A DNA stretch of 64,000 nucleotides from NCBI GenBank assembly GCA_018242605.1, contig JAFEBP010000014.1, positions 62,001 to 126,000 of the forward strand, written 5' to 3'. Origin of the DNA: Planctomycetota bacterium (GTDB lineage Bacteria; Planctomycetota; Phycisphaerae; Phycisphaerales; UBA1924). The notes under the pieces are model-generated. The model saw only the letters and a program-made list of their open reading frames with translations, was not told where the DNA came from and did not search any database. This document shows, piece by piece, positions 1-9,496 of this stretch. Every line of letters begins with the position of its first letter. The first letter of the stretch is position 1. A program made the position numbers and the translations under genes.

Positions 1-2525
1 CCCGCGCGGACCACGACGGACCCGGGGCGACCCTCCAGAGCGTCCGCGGCGTTGGTGAGCAGGTTCATGAGAACCTGGCGCACCTGCGTGGCGTCGCCAC
101 GGATGAGGGGCAGGTCGGGCTGCAACTGGAAATCCACGTTGGCCGTGCGCGAGATCGAGACATCCAGGAGCTGTGCCATCTCCAGCACCAGGTCGGACAG
201 GCTCAGGGGCTCGGTGCTCAGCCGTCCCTTGCCCGCGTAAGCCAGGAGCTGGCGGGTCAGGTCCGCGGCCCGCTGCGCGGCCTGCTCGATGGTCTTGAGG
301 ACCGGCCGCAGTTCGGACTTTTCCCCCGCGGCGTTGATCGCGAGCCCGGCGTTGCCCAGAATCCCCACGAGCAGGTTGTTGAAATCGTGCGCGATTCCCC
401 CCGCCATGACTCCCAGGCTCTCCAGCTTCTGCGCGTGCAGCACGCGGGCCTGCAGCCGGTCGCGCTCCTCCTCGGCCAGCTTTCGGTCGGTGGCGTCGTG
501 CACGATCGTAAACTGCAGGGTGTGCCCCGCGTAATCCAGCGCGCTGGTGTGGATCTCCACGTGCCTGACGCGGCCGTCGGCCAGACGGTGGCCGCACTCG
601 AACCGGCGGCTGCCGGGGGCGGCGCCGGCGATGGCCACGCCCGGGTCGCTGCCCGGTTCGCTGACCAGCTCCGCGATGCGCATCGTGCGCAGGCGCTCGT
701 TGGAGTATCCGTAGAACCGGCTGGCCGCGGCGTTGGCGTCCACGATCTGCCCGGTGCCCTGGTCCAGCAGGAGCATGATGGAATCGTGCCCCTCGAACAT
801 GGCGCGGAACCGTTCCTCGCTGGCGCGCACGGAGTCCATCGCGCGCCGCTGCTCGGTGATGTCGCGGATGATGGCGTTGATCACCGTGCGATTCCCGATC
901 GAGGCGACGCGCGTTCCGGCCAGGGCGTCGAACTCGGTGCCGTCCTTGCGGCGCATGCGGGTCTCGAAGACGTCGTTGCCCTCGCGAAGGATCTTCTCGA
1001 TGCGGGCGGCCACCCGCTCGCGGGACCGCTCGGCCTTCACTTCGAAAATCGGTTTGCCCCGCAGCTCGGCGGGCGTGTACCCGAGCATCTCCGCCATGGC
1101 GTCGTTGGCTTCGATGATCGTTCCGGTGGCGTGGTCGGCGATCCACACGCCGTACGGAGACTGCTCGAACAGGATCCGGAACTTGCGCTCCGCCATCGCC
1201 ATCTCTTCTTCAGCGGCCTTGCGCTCGGTCACATCGATCATCGCGCCGCGGAGCCTTGTCGTTCCCTGCGACCTGGCCACGGTGGTGATGTCGTGGATCC
1301 ACACGGTCCGGCCATCGGCCGCGACCATGCGGTATTCCAGCTCGTGATCGACCCCGTTGCCCGCGCACTGTGCGCGGAACTTCAGGGCGTTCTCCCGATC
1401 GTCGGCGTGCAGCGTGCCGGCCCAGAAGCCGGGGGCGTACCACGCATCGAGCGGGTAGCCAAGCAGCGACCTGGCGCGGGCGCTCACGAAGGTGAACCGG
1501 TTGAGCGAGACATCGAACTCCCACGCGATCAGGCCGGTGCCTTCCACGAGCAGACGGAACCGCTCGCGGCTCTCGCTGAGCGTCGCGACCAGGTCGCGCT
1601 TCTCTTCGCTCGCGGTGGAGAGGCACAACGCGGTTCCCGAGAACGCGGCGATGAACGCCCACAGGATGCTGATGCCCTGTGGCACGGTCCGCATGTCGAA
1701 GGGCCCGCGCCCGGTCACGGTGGCCCATCCGGCGATGAGGCACATCAGGAAGGAGAGAGAGGCCGTGTTCCGCGGCCCCAGCCGCATCGCGCCCCAGATG
1801 AGCGCGGGCATCGGCAGGAACGTCAGGGGGTGTTGCTCGCTGCCGGGCATGGTCTTGCGGCCGAAGGCCACGAGCGTCGTCAACGCCAGAACCACGGTGA
1901 CCGCGCCGGTTTCCGCGATGCGGTGGCGGACGATGGTCGGGTCCGCGGCCCACATCACCAGCAACGGCGTGAGCAGCAATATCGACACCGCGTCGCCCGC
2001 GTACCACACCGACATCGTCGTTCCGAACTGCGCCCACGACGTGGTGAACGGGTTGGACGTGGCCAGAGCGCCGATGAGCGCGGCCGGCAGCGTGGCCAGC
2101 GGCGCGGCGACGAACACGATCGCCACGCCGTCGGCGATCCGGCGCATCCGCGGATCGAAGCCCAGCACCCGACGCAGCAGCCACCACGCCAGCACCGTTT
2201 CGAGCGTGTTGCCCACGCCGATCGCGATCGAGGAAGGGACGAACTGCCAATCCGTATAGAGCCCGTTGGCCACCGTGGCGCCGATGAGCATGGCGGGCCA
2301 AACGCGCTGTCCGAAGATGATCATCGCCGCGAGCGCAAGCCCGCTGGGCGCCCAGATGAGCGATGCCTGAGGTGCTATCGCGCTGAGGCGCAGGCTCCAG
2401 AGCGCTGTTGCGACGTATATCACAGCCAACACAACGATCAGAATCGCCAATCGCGATGTGGATGTGACGGCCCGTCCCCACAACCCTTCGCTTACGTCAG
2501 GAAGAAGTTGGTCCCCGCGCCCCAT
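1..2525 (-). CDS. MASE1-PAS sensor histidine kinase (C-terminus beyond left edge)
   Basis: This is a membrane-bound sensor kinase read from the ATG at 2525 to the window edge, giving about 841 residues with the C-terminus missing. The first ~300 residues are a hydrophobic multi-pass MASE1-type sensor region, including SLIWAPSGLALAAMI. Three PAS domains follow at about 330-440, 455-565 and 580-690; the GYTPAELRG and FYGYSNERLR stretches lie in them. Next comes a HisKA helix with GGIAHDFNNLL, whose His713 is the expected phospho-acceptor. The visible start of the ATPase domain carries the N-box DATQVRQVLMNLLTNAADAL. Kinases with a GGIAHDFNN box often end in a receiver domain, which would lie outside the window. 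The gene is divergent from the FHA kinase. The ligand is unknown. Confidence 0.9.
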   Translation of the reverse strand, partial: MGRGDQLLPDVSEGLWGRAVTSTSRLAILIVVLAVIYVATALWSLRLSAIAPQASLIWAPSGLALAAMIIFGQRVWPAMLIGATVANGLYTDWQFVPSSIAIGVGNTLETVLAWWLLRRVLGFDPRMRRIADGVAIVFVAAPLATLPAALIGALATSNPFTTSWAQFGTTMSVWYAGDAVSILLLTPLLVMWAADPTIVRHRIAETGAVTVVLALTTLVAFGRKTMPGSEQHPLTFLPMPALIWGAMRLGPRNTASLSFLMCLIAGWATVTGRGPFDMRTVPQGISILWAFIAAFSGTALCLSTASEEKRDLVATLSESRERFRLLVEGTGLIAWEFDVSLNRFTFVSARARSLLGYPLDAWYAPGFWAGTLHADDRENALKFRAQCAGNGVDHELEYRMVAADGRTVWIHDITTVARSQGTTRLRGAMIDVTERKAAEEEMAMAERKFRILFEQSPYGVWIADHATGTIIEANDAMAEMLGYTPAELRGKPIFEVKAERSRERVAARIEKILREGNDVFETRMRRKDGTEFDALAGTRVASIGNRTVINAIIRDITEQRRAMDSVRASEERFRAMFEGHDSIMLLLDQGTGQIVDANAAASRFYGYSNERLRTMRIAELVSEPGSDPGVAIAGAAPGSRRFECGHRLADGRVRHVEIHTSALDYAGHTLQFTIVHDATDRKLAEEERDRLQARVLHAQKLESLGVMAGGIAHDFNNLLVGILGNAGLAINAAGEKSELRPVLKTIEQAAQRAADLTRQLLAYAGKGRLSTEPLSLSDLVLEMAQLLDVSISRTANVDFQLQPDLPLIRGDATQVRQVLMNLLTNAADALEGRPGSVVVRA

Positions 2526-2947
2526 GCCGGCCAGTATAGGTGCGAACGGGTTGCGAACTCCCCGGTTCCTCGCGGTGAACTCGCGAAAATTGCTTGGAAT
2601 TCCCCATGTGAGCAAGATCGCACGCTCAGAAGTCGTGTAAACGCCGCGCATTTCTGGGGAAATGTCCTGCTTCTTCGGAGTTCATGAAGCGGCTCTCCGC
2701 GCTCACGTTCCTCCATGCGCCTGGAGATTTGAACATGCGGCCTGACGATTGCACTGAACGCACGCTGTCGCCGAACCCGTGTCTTCCTTCGCGCGCACCG
2801 TCCTTTGGAATCGGTGAATGCGCCGCCGATCGTCACCGTGTTGGGGAATCGATCGTCAGGGGCTGGCGCACCAAGGGCGATCGTGCATCCATGGTCGGGC
2901 ACACTCCGCAGATCGCTCCGCCCGTTGGCTTCGTACGCTTCGGGCAC
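2526..2947. other. Divergent intergenic region between two kinases
   Basis: This 422-base gap between the two divergently read kinase genes must hold both promoters. Short reading frames cross it, including an in-frame upstream extension of the FHA kinase from 2684, but the translated sequence resembles no domain. I see no convincing RNA structure or repeat. Confidence 0.4.
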
Positions 2948-4747
2948 ATGCTCGTCCTCAGTGTCATCCAGGGGCCTGACAAAGGCCGCAAGTTCGAGTT
3001 GCCGGACCACGAGCCCCAACTCATCGGGCGCTCCAGCGAGGCGCTGCCTCTGACCGACAACGCCGTCTCTCGTCGGCACGCCGAGCTCACCCCCGACGAC
3101 GGCGCGTGGATCATCCGCGACCTGCAGAGCCAGAACGGCACCTTCGTCAACGGCGTGAAGATCGAGGCCGCGCATCGGCTGCGCCCGGGCGACCAGATCC
3201 GCACCGGTCAGACGCTCTTCGTCTTTGGACAGACCGAGACGCGCGATCCTGAGGTCGTTCGCGTGGTGGGCCCCAAACGAATGGACGCCACCGTTGAGCG
3301 CACCGCTCCCAGCGAGACGATGTTCGCGCAGGGCGAGACGTTCGACGGCAGCATCTTTGCCGACGCCGAGCCCAAGGCCGCGGCGGCCGATCACCTGCGG
3401 GTCATCTACCGCCTCACCACCATGCTCTCCTCGCGCGTGATGAGCGGCGAAGAGATGCTCCGGGGCGTGCTCGACATCGTCTTCGCCGAGTTCCACCCCG
3501 AGCGCGGGTGCATCATGCTCGTGGGGCCCACGCCCGAATCTCCCATGACCGTCGCGGCGGTCAAGTACCGCGAGCCGCCCGCGGACCCCGACCAGGCCAA
3601 GATCCACGTGAGCCGCACGATCCTTCAGCACGTGGTGCACAAGAACGAGGGGGTGCTGTGCAGCAACGCCATGACCGATCCCCGCTTCGCCAAGGGCGAC
3701 AGCGTGATGCGGTTCAATATCCGCTCCGCCCTGTGCGCGCCCATCCGCTTCCGTGAGCGCACGTTCGGCGCGATCTACGTCGACTCCTCGATGGTGAACT
3801 ACACGTTCACCGCGGCCCAGTTGGAGCTGCTCAACGCCATCGGTCAGCACGCCGGGCTGGCCCTCTCGAACGCCGAGCTATATCAGCAGAAACTGCAGTC
3901 CGAACGCCTGGCCGCGATGGGCGAAACCGTCGCCACCCTGAGCCACGCGATCAAGAACATTCTCCAGGGCCTGCGGGGCGGGGCCGACGTGGTGGAGATG
4001 GGGCTCAAGAAGGACGACCTGCGCATCGCCAAGGGCGGCTGGGGCATATTCCAGCGCAACCTGGAGCGCATCATGGGCCTCACCATGAACATGCTGGCTT
4101 TCTCCCAGCAGCGCCGCATCGAGTTGGAACTGACGCGTGTGGGCCCGCTGCTCAACGAGGCCGCGGCGCTGATCCAACCGGTGGCCGCGATGAAGAAAAT
4201 CGCGCTGATCTGCGACACCGACGCCGAGATCCCTCCCATCGCGATCGACGGCTCGCTGCTGCACCAGGCGGTGATGAACCTGGTCAGCAACGCGATCGAG
4301 GCGGTGGAGCAGGGCACCGGCGCCGTGACGATCCGGGCCGTGTACCACCCGCGCACCCCCCGGACCACCGCGACGGTCCGCCAGATCGCCGGGACGCCGC
4401 TGATGCCCGCGGGGCTGGAGGATCGTCCGACCGTGGAGATCGATGTGAGCGACAACGGCCCGGGCATCCCCGCGGCGAAGCAGGCGTGGATCTTCGAGCC
4501 TTTCAACACCACCAAGGGCGCCAAGGGCACCGGGCTGGGCCTGGCGGTGGCCAAGCGCGTGGCCGAGGAACACGGCGGCCGGATCGTGCTGGAATCCACC
4601 GAAGGCAGGGGCGCGACGTTCCGGATCTTCCTGCCCGCCGATCTGACGGCCTCCAACGACCCCAGCGCCACCGCCGCGAGCAAGAACAGCGGGCCGCCGG
4701 ACGCGAGCGGGTCGCGACTTTCGGGCGAGAGCGTCCGTTTGAGCTGA
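2948..4747 (+). CDS. FHA-GAF sensor histidine kinase
   Basis: This is a cytosolic histidine kinase of 599 residues with no membrane segment. An N-terminal FHA phosphothreonine-binding domain spans about 1-95 (IGRSSEALPLTDNAVSRRHA, then SQNGTFVNG). A GAF sensor domain covers about 140-310. A dimerisation helix has LSHAIKNILQGL with His333 as likely phospho-acceptor. The ATPase domain has an N-box (LHQAVMNLVSNAIEAV), DNGPGIP, and a G2 region ending GTGLGLAVAKRVAEEHGG. The start was placed at 2948 because the FHA domain begins at once there; the frame stays open upstream to 2684 but gives non-conserved sequence. The FHA domain suggests input from Ser/Thr kinases. No response regulator is adjacent. 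Confidence 0.9.
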   Translation: MLVLSVIQGPDKGRKFELPDHEPQLIGRSSEALPLTDNAVSRRHAELTPDDGAWIIRDLQSQNGTFVNGVKIEAAHRLRPGDQIRTGQTLFVFGQTETRDPEVVRVVGPKRMDATVERTAPSETMFAQGETFDGSIFADAEPKAAAADHLRVIYRLTTMLSSRVMSGEEMLRGVLDIVFAEFHPERGCIMLVGPTPESPMTVAAVKYREPPADPDQAKIHVSRTILQHVVHKNEGVLCSNAMTDPRFAKGDSVMRFNIRSALCAPIRFRERTFGAIYVDSSMVNYTFTAAQLELLNAIGQHAGLALSNAELYQQKLQSERLAAMGETVATLSHAIKNILQGLRGGADVVEMGLKKDDLRIAKGGWGIFQRNLERIMGLTMNMLAFSQQRRIELELTRVGPLLNEAAALIQPVAAMKKIALICDTDAEIPPIAIDGSLLHQAVMNLVSNAIEAVEQGTGAVTIRAVYHPRTPRTTATVRQIAGTPLMPAGLEDRPTVEIDVSDNGPGIPAAKQAWIFEPFNTTKGAKGTGLGLAVAKRVAEEHGGRIVLESTEGRGATFRIFLPADLTASNDPSATAASKNSGPPDASGSRLSGESVRLS

Positions 4748-4750
4748 CCG

Positions 4751-5011
4751 TCACGCCGAGGGCGGCGGGTCTTGGGGCTTCTTCCCGTCGGCGGCGGTCC
4801 AGCGGACGACGGTCGCGTTGGAGCGGTCCACCGGCTTGGGCGCGGCGTGCTTGCGGTACATCGAGTTCCACAGGTTGGGCAGGCTGGCGAAGAACGTCAC
4901 CGAGATGATCGCCACGACCATGATCACGGCGTCGGTGCCGGAGCCGGCGATCAGGACCCAGATGAGCAGGCCGGCGGCGATCGTGGCGATGGCCGCGATG
5001 GTGTACTTCAT
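4751..5011 (-). CDS. Small two-helix membrane protein
   Basis: This 86-residue protein of unknown function begins MKYTIAAIATIAAGLLIWVL. It has two adjacent hydrophobic segments at about 4-22 and 27-45. A short basic, proline-rich tail (RKHAAPKPVDR, then KKPQDPPPSA) probably lies in the cytosol. It sits between the convergent FHA kinase, from which it is separated by a few bases, and arfB on the same strand. No known family is recognised. Codon use matches its neighbours, so it is probably a real gene. Confidence 0.6.
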   Translation of the reverse strand: MKYTIAAIATIAAGLLIWVLIAGSGTDAVIMVVAIISVTFFASLPNLWNSMYRKHAAPKPVDRSNATVVRWTAADGKKPQDPPPSA

Positions 5012-5042
5012 GAGGTGCGAGGGTAGGGACCGGCCGCGGGGC

Positions 5043-5486
5043 TCAGTCGAAACCGCCCCGACCCTGCTTGCGCTCGCTTCGGATGCGTTTTTCCTGCAGG
5101 CGGCGTTCCTTGCTCCCCCGGGTGGGCTTGGTGGGGCGCCGGACCTTGGGAGGTGTGAGGCACGCGCGGACCATGGCGGTGAGGCGCTCGAGGCACTCTT
5201 CGCGGTTGCGGGATTGCGAGCGGTGTTCGTCGCTGGCGATCAGGATTTCACTGTCGGCGATGAGCGAGGGGCCCGCGATCGCCCGCAGGCGGGAGAGCTG
5301 CGAGGGCGAGACTCCGATATCCGCCAGCCGCACCCGGAGCTGGCACTTGGTGGACTTCTTGTTGACGTTCTGCCCGCCGGGGCCGGAGGCCGAGGAGTAC
5401 GCGAAATCGAGCGCCGCGGCGGGGATCGTGAGGGTGGGCCCGATGCGGAGGCCCGCGGGCGGCGGAGGTTGGTCCAGCGGTTCCAT
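5043..5486 (-). CDS. arfB: Ribosome-rescue peptidyl-tRNA hydrolase ArfB
   Basis: This 147-residue protein belongs to the class I release-factor-like family that frees stalled ribosomes by hydrolysing peptidyl-tRNA. The GGQ catalytic loop is intact within SSASGPGGQNVNKKSTK near residues 30-45. The C-terminal tail is highly basic (KPTRGSKERRLQEKRIRSER); in ArfB such a tail enters the empty mRNA channel. The length matches the stand-alone family, and the codon-recognition domains of RF1/RF2 are absent. An in-frame ATG six codons upstream at 5504 is an alternative start. It is divergent from the peptidase gene, with a 24-base gap. Confidence 0.92.
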   Translation of the reverse strand: MEPLDQPPPPAGLRIGPTLTIPAAALDFAYSSASGPGGQNVNKKSTKCQLRVRLADIGVSPSQLSRLRAIAGPSLIADSEILIASDEHRSQSRNREECLERLTAMVRACLTPPKVRRPTKPTRGSKERRLQEKRIRSERKQGRGGFD

Positions 5487-5510
5487 GCGCCAAGACGCTA
5501 GCATCCCTGC

Positions 5511-6671
5511 ATGAACGGCGACACGACCACCATCTCGGAATCTGAACGGCAGGACCACCTGACGTGGCTGCGTGAACTGACGCAGATCCCTACCGCCGCG
5601 GGCAAAGAACAGCGGGTGATCAAGTGGCTCGAACGCTGGTTCGCCGCCCGCCCCTCGCTCCAGGTGACGCGCGACAGCGCGGGCAACCTGCACGCGGCGA
5701 TGGCCAACGAGCCGGCCGGGCGACCGGTGTACTTCACCGCTCACCTGGACCACCCCGCGTTCGTGGTGGAGCGGATCGTCGCTCCCGAGATCCTGGAACT
5801 TTCATTCCGGGGCGGCGTGCTCGATCCGTACTTTGTCGAGGCGGGTGTGGTGGTGCACGACGCGAACGACCAGACGCACCCGGCGACCCTCTTCGGCCCG
5901 CCCGACGCTCACAGCGCCCCCGGGCCCTTCAAGCACTACATGGCCGAACTCCGCCACCCCACCGACACGGTCGCGGTCGGCGACGTCGCCACGTGGGACG
6001 TAGGCCACAGCGAGATCATCGAGGGCAACCTTCACGCCCCGGCGTGCGACGACCTGGCGGGGCTCGCGGCGGCCCTCGCGGCGTTCGACGTGCTGATCCG
6101 GCCGGGCGTGCCGCCGCACCCGGTGCGGCTGCTGTGCACGCGGGCCGAGGAGATCGGGTTCATCGGCGCCATCGGCGCGTGCCGCGAGGGCACAATGGAC
6201 CGGCAGGCCCGCGTCATCGCGCTGGAGAACAGCCGGAGCTTCGCGGATAGCCCCATCGGCGGCGGCCCGATCGTGCGGGTGGGGGATCGGATGTCGATTT
6301 TCAGCCCGGGGCTCACGGACGCCATCGCCAAGCGTGCGGAAGAAGTCGCCGCGGCGAACAGCGGCTGGAAGTGGCAGCGCAAGCTCATGGCGGGCGGCGC
6401 GTGCGAGGCCTCGGTCTACTGCACGGCGGGTTACGAGGCCACGTGCGTCTGCCTTCCTTTGGGCAACTACCACAACATGGCAGACCTCGAGGCCGTGCAG
6501 GCCAAGACCAACGCCGGCCCCGCCAAGGTGGCCAGGGAGTTCATCTCCGTCAGCGATTACGAAGGACTGGTCGACTTGCTGGTGGCGTGCGGCCGCAAGC
6601 TCCCTCCCGCGGTGACGGTGGGCGACAAGTTCGAGAAGCTCTGGAACGAGAGGTCATTCGTGCTGGGATGA
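5511..6671 (+). CDS. M42/M20-like zinc metallopeptidase
   Basis: This 386-residue protein is probably a cytosolic aminopeptidase or amidohydrolase of the co-catalytic zinc type. Likely metal ligands and catalytic residues lie in FTAHLDHPA (His/Asp), HAPACDDLAGLAAAL (bridging Asp), CTRAEEIGFIGA (catalytic Glu pair) and VIALENSRSF (Glu). This order fits M42 glutamyl aminopeptidases and M20 enzymes; the inserted segment after the HLDHP motif looks more like the M42 lid domain. No signal peptide is seen. The substrate cannot be predicted. The ATG at 5511 is the first start after the divergent arfB promoter region. Confidence 0.75.
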   Translation: MNGDTTTISESERQDHLTWLRELTQIPTAAGKEQRVIKWLERWFAARPSLQVTRDSAGNLHAAMANEPAGRPVYFTAHLDHPAFVVERIVAPEILELSFRGGVLDPYFVEAGVVVHDANDQTHPATLFGPPDAHSAPGPFKHYMAELRHPTDTVAVGDVATWDVGHSEIIEGNLHAPACDDLAGLAAALAAFDVLIRPGVPPHPVRLLCTRAEEIGFIGAIGACREGTMDRQARVIALENSRSFADSPIGGGPIVRVGDRMSIFSPGLTDAIAKRAEEVAAANSGWKWQRKLMAGGACEASVYCTAGYEATCVCLPLGNYHNMADLEAVQAKTNAGPAKVAREFISVSDYEGLVDLLVACGRKLPPAVTVGDKFEKLWNERSFVLG

Positions 6672-6716
6672 CGCGGGGGCGCTGACAGATTCGCGGCCGC
6701 GTGCTGTATAGGGGGT

Positions 6717-8294
6717 ATGTCCTTGGCGGTCGGATGGCCAACCCTGCTCCTGCTCGCGATCACCGCTTCGGCGGGCGCGGCGCTGCTGATCTGGGGCATG
6801 TTTGGCGATCTGGCGAGTGGGCGGCTCCGTTGCCCGGCGTGCTGGTACTCGCTGATCGGCATCGCTCCGACCGAGAGCGGCGAGCGCCGGTGCCCGGAGT
6901 GCGGACATGTGTGCCGGGGCGAGCGCGAGGCCCGCAGATCGCGGCGGAGGTGGTGGGCGGTGATCATCGGTGGCGCGGCGTGCATGGGAGTCACGGTCGT
7001 CCCGGTGTACCGGTGGGCCGCGAGCGGTGCTTGGATGCCCTACACCCCCGATACTGCGCTCATCGCGCTGGTGGGCCGACCCGGCAGCGGCTGGGCGTAC
7101 TCGCTCTTAACGGACCGCCTGCGCGTCGATGATCTGGTGCTGGGCCGGCTGGAGCAGGGACGCCTGTGGGAGTGGCAGCGGTCGATGCTGATCAAGCGGT
7201 GCGCCGCCGCGGCTGGGGACCTGAGCCTGCGCATCGAAGACCGCGACTACGCACGCTACCTGGGCGAACTGGCGGCGCGGAACTTCGCCGACCGCGAGCT
7301 GGTGGCGAGCGGGCTGGCCACCGCCGCGAGCAACGAGGTTGACGCCCCGCGGTGCTCGTCTCCGCAGGCGATCATCGCCGCGGCGGAGCAGGGCGGGGCC
7401 GCCCTCATCAAGGAACTCTCGCCGGTGGTGCCCAATGTGCTGGGGGACGTGGTGATCGCGGATGAAGCGGGGGACGCGGCGGACCGCACGCCGCTGGACG
7501 CGACCCGCCTTGATCTGGAGTTCGACGGGCAGGAGGGGCTCGACTGCATCGTGGTCGTGAACCAGTGGCCCATGCGGCAGGTGTTCATCCTGCTGGCACG
7601 GCGCGGCGTCACATGGAGGTTCTGCGGAAGCCTCTCGGTCTCCCGCCCCGTGTACTCGGGCGAGCGGGCCCGGATCGAGACGATCGGGGGCCGTCCGTTC
7701 CTGGTGTATCCGCAGAGTGTGGCGCACGGGTCGGACTTCCGCAACGAGCGCGAAGTGTGGTGCTCGCTCACGGCCTCGGGCATTTCCGAAGCGGCGCAGT
7801 TCCCGCGGCTGGGGCACCTGGATACCCGTTTCGCGCTCGGTTACGACTTGGCCTCGGGCATCACCGACACCTTCGTGCGGGACGGCAAGCCGGGGTTCAA
7901 CGTGTCGTTCAAGGTGAAGTACACCACGAACGAGTCGATGTGGGAGCGGATCCAGGCCCCGGGCGTTGAAGAGGCGCGGAAAGTGCATGATCTCTTCGAG
8001 CGTTCATGGACGCAGCGGTACGTGTGGAGCGATCGCGTGGGCCGCTTCGTCGTGGAGTCATGGGCGCACGGTGGGGTGACGCGCACGGATACGCCGCCGA
8101 CGCTGGGGGTGCGCAAGAGCACGTTCAACAACTTTGTCCGCCTCAACCATGACGCGCTGCTGGAGTTCGCCGGGAGCGGCGCACCGGGGGCGCGGGAATG
8201 GGTGACGCTGCTGCCCCGGGCCTGGCCCACCGCGCCCGCCGCCCAGACCCTGGCGGAGGAAGCGGCATCGCTGCCCGTGCCGGTTCGCAAGTGA
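6717..8294 (+). CDS. Zinc-ribbon membrane protein, first of a pair
   Basis: This 525-residue protein has no known function. A first hydrophobic helix (residues 8-28) is followed by a zinc-ribbon-like module with CPACWYSL and CPECGH Cys pairs, a basic stretch (RRSRRRWW) and a second helix near 82-100. The ribbon should therefore lie in the cytosol between two membrane anchors. The remaining ~420 residues are probably extracytoplasmic and match nothing I recognise. The stop codon overlaps the GTG start of the next gene, which has the same N-terminal layout, so the two are probably translationally coupled and related. Confidence 0.7.
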   Translation: MSLAVGWPTLLLLAITASAGAALLIWGMFGDLASGRLRCPACWYSLIGIAPTESGERRCPECGHVCRGEREARRSRRRWWAVIIGGAACMGVTVVPVYRWAASGAWMPYTPDTALIALVGRPGSGWAYSLLTDRLRVDDLVLGRLEQGRLWEWQRSMLIKRCAAAAGDLSLRIEDRDYARYLGELAARNFADRELVASGLATAASNEVDAPRCSSPQAIIAAAEQGGAALIKELSPVVPNVLGDVVIADEAGDAADRTPLDATRLDLEFDGQEGLDCIVVVNQWPMRQVFILLARRGVTWRFCGSLSVSRPVYSGERARIETIGGRPFLVYPQSVAHGSDFRNEREVWCSLTASGISEAAQFPRLGHLDTRFALGYDLASGITDTFVRDGKPGFNVSFKVKYTTNESMWERIQAPGVEEARKVHDLFERSWTQRYVWSDRVGRFVVESWAHGGVTRTDTPPTLGVRKSTFNNFVRLNHDALLEFAGSGAPGAREWVTLLPRAWPTAPAAQTLAEEAASLPVPVRK

Positions 8295-9454
8295 GCGGTC
8301 GCCCTCTACGCTTGCGCGTGAATCTGCCGGATTCATGGCTGGTGAGAGTGGTGGCGGCTGTTCTGTTCGCCGCGGCGGTCGCGTGCGCGTGCTGGGCGCT
8401 GTGGGGGGACCGCCCCAGAGGCCGCAAGCGTTGTCGAAAATGCTGGTACACCCTGCCTCCCGAGGCCGGGGCGAGCACCCGCTGCCCGGAATGCGGGTAT
8501 ACCGCGCTGCGGGATTCCGACGTGCTCCGCACGCGCCGGCGGTGGGGGCTGCTGGCCCTGGGCCTGCTCATCGCCGTCGCGGCGGGCGTGCCGATGGTGG
8601 GCAAAGGGCGCCTGCGGCGGGCGATGCTCTGGTTCATGCCCACCTGGCGCACGGTCGAACGCCACGAAGTGGCCGGTTACAGCGTGATCAAGCTCGAGGC
8701 CAACGACGACCAGCGGCTGCCGCCGCGCATGATCGAAGTGCGGCACCTGGGCGAGGTGGTGTGGCGGATGACGGGCTTTCACCCCCAGATCGGCGGCGCG
8801 TTCGCGTCGGGCAAGACGGGTCCGGGCGCGGGCGTCGTGCGGGCGGGCATCGGCCAGGATGTCACGGGCGACGGGCGGCCCGACTTGATCGTGGAGGACC
8901 CCAACCCGGGCACGGGGAACATCGCGGTGCAGTACGTATTCACGCTGGTGCGCAGCCCCGAGGGGCCGAGCCTGCCGCCCATCGCGGTGATCCCGTACTC
9001 GGGGCTATGGCGCGATGTGGACAACGACGCCGTGCCGGAGTTCGAGGCCGCCGATCGGACGTTCTCCTACTGGTGGACGACCGGTGCAGGCTCACCATAC
9101 CCCACCGTGATCCTCAAGTGGCGGGGGGATCACTTCGCCGTGGCCCCGGAACTGATGCGCCGGCAGGCCCCTTCGCGCGAGGCGCTGCAGACGATCGCGG
9201 TGAACGACCGGGGGCTCATCTCCGCCACGGGGGCGGACGGGTGCGCCCCCGCGCTGGCGCGGGCTCTCACGCTCATCTATGAGGGCAACAGCGGCGCGGC
9301 ACTCGATTACCTGCGGCTGGTGTGGGACAACCTTCGCACGACCGGCGCGGCCAAACAGACGGGGGCGACCGACGCCGACAGCGCCTTCGCCAAGATCATG
9401 GAGAAGCTCAAGGAAAGCCCGTTCGGGGCGGAGGTCGTGGGGATGCAGCCGTGA
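8291..9454 (+). CDS. Zinc-ribbon membrane protein with FG-GAP-like region
   Basis: This 387-residue protein repeats the architecture of its upstream neighbour: a hydrophobic helix (about 12-30), a zinc ribbon with CRKCWYTL and CPECGY, a basic RTRRRW stretch and a second helix (about 80-98). Its outer region has two calcium-loop-like segments, DVTGDGRPDLIV and DVDNDAVPEFEA, resembling FG-GAP/VCBS propeller repeats. The GTG start at 8291 was chosen because it overlaps the upstream stop (GTGA); a GTG at 8320 is the alternative, and a longer frame from 8198 would overlap the neighbour by about 100 bases. Function unknown. Confidence 0.65.
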   Translation: MSGRPLRLRVNLPDSWLVRVVAAVLFAAAVACACWALWGDRPRGRKRCRKCWYTLPPEAGASTRCPECGYTALRDSDVLRTRRRWGLLALGLLIAVAAGVPMVGKGRLRRAMLWFMPTWRTVERHEVAGYSVIKLEANDDQRLPPRMIEVRHLGEVVWRMTGFHPQIGGAFASGKTGPGAGVVRAGIGQDVTGDGRPDLIVEDPNPGTGNIAVQYVFTLVRSPEGPSLPPIAVIPYSGLWRDVDNDAVPEFEAADRTFSYWWTTGAGSPYPTVILKWRGDHFAVAPELMRRQAPSREALQTIAVNDRGLISATGADGCAPALARALTLIYEGNSGAALDYLRLVWDNLRTTGAAKQTGATDADSAFAKIMEKLKESPFGAEVVGMQP

Positions 9455-9496
9455 CGCCCGGGGGGCCGGGGCCGGTACCATCACGGTGACGCAACC

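Noticed and set aside
387..2687. Long plus-strand frame of about 766 codons
   Set aside because: It is antisense to the MASE1-PAS kinase, whose minus-strand frame shows clear MASE1, PAS and HisKA motifs. The plus-strand translation is low-complexity and typical of GC-rich shadow frames.
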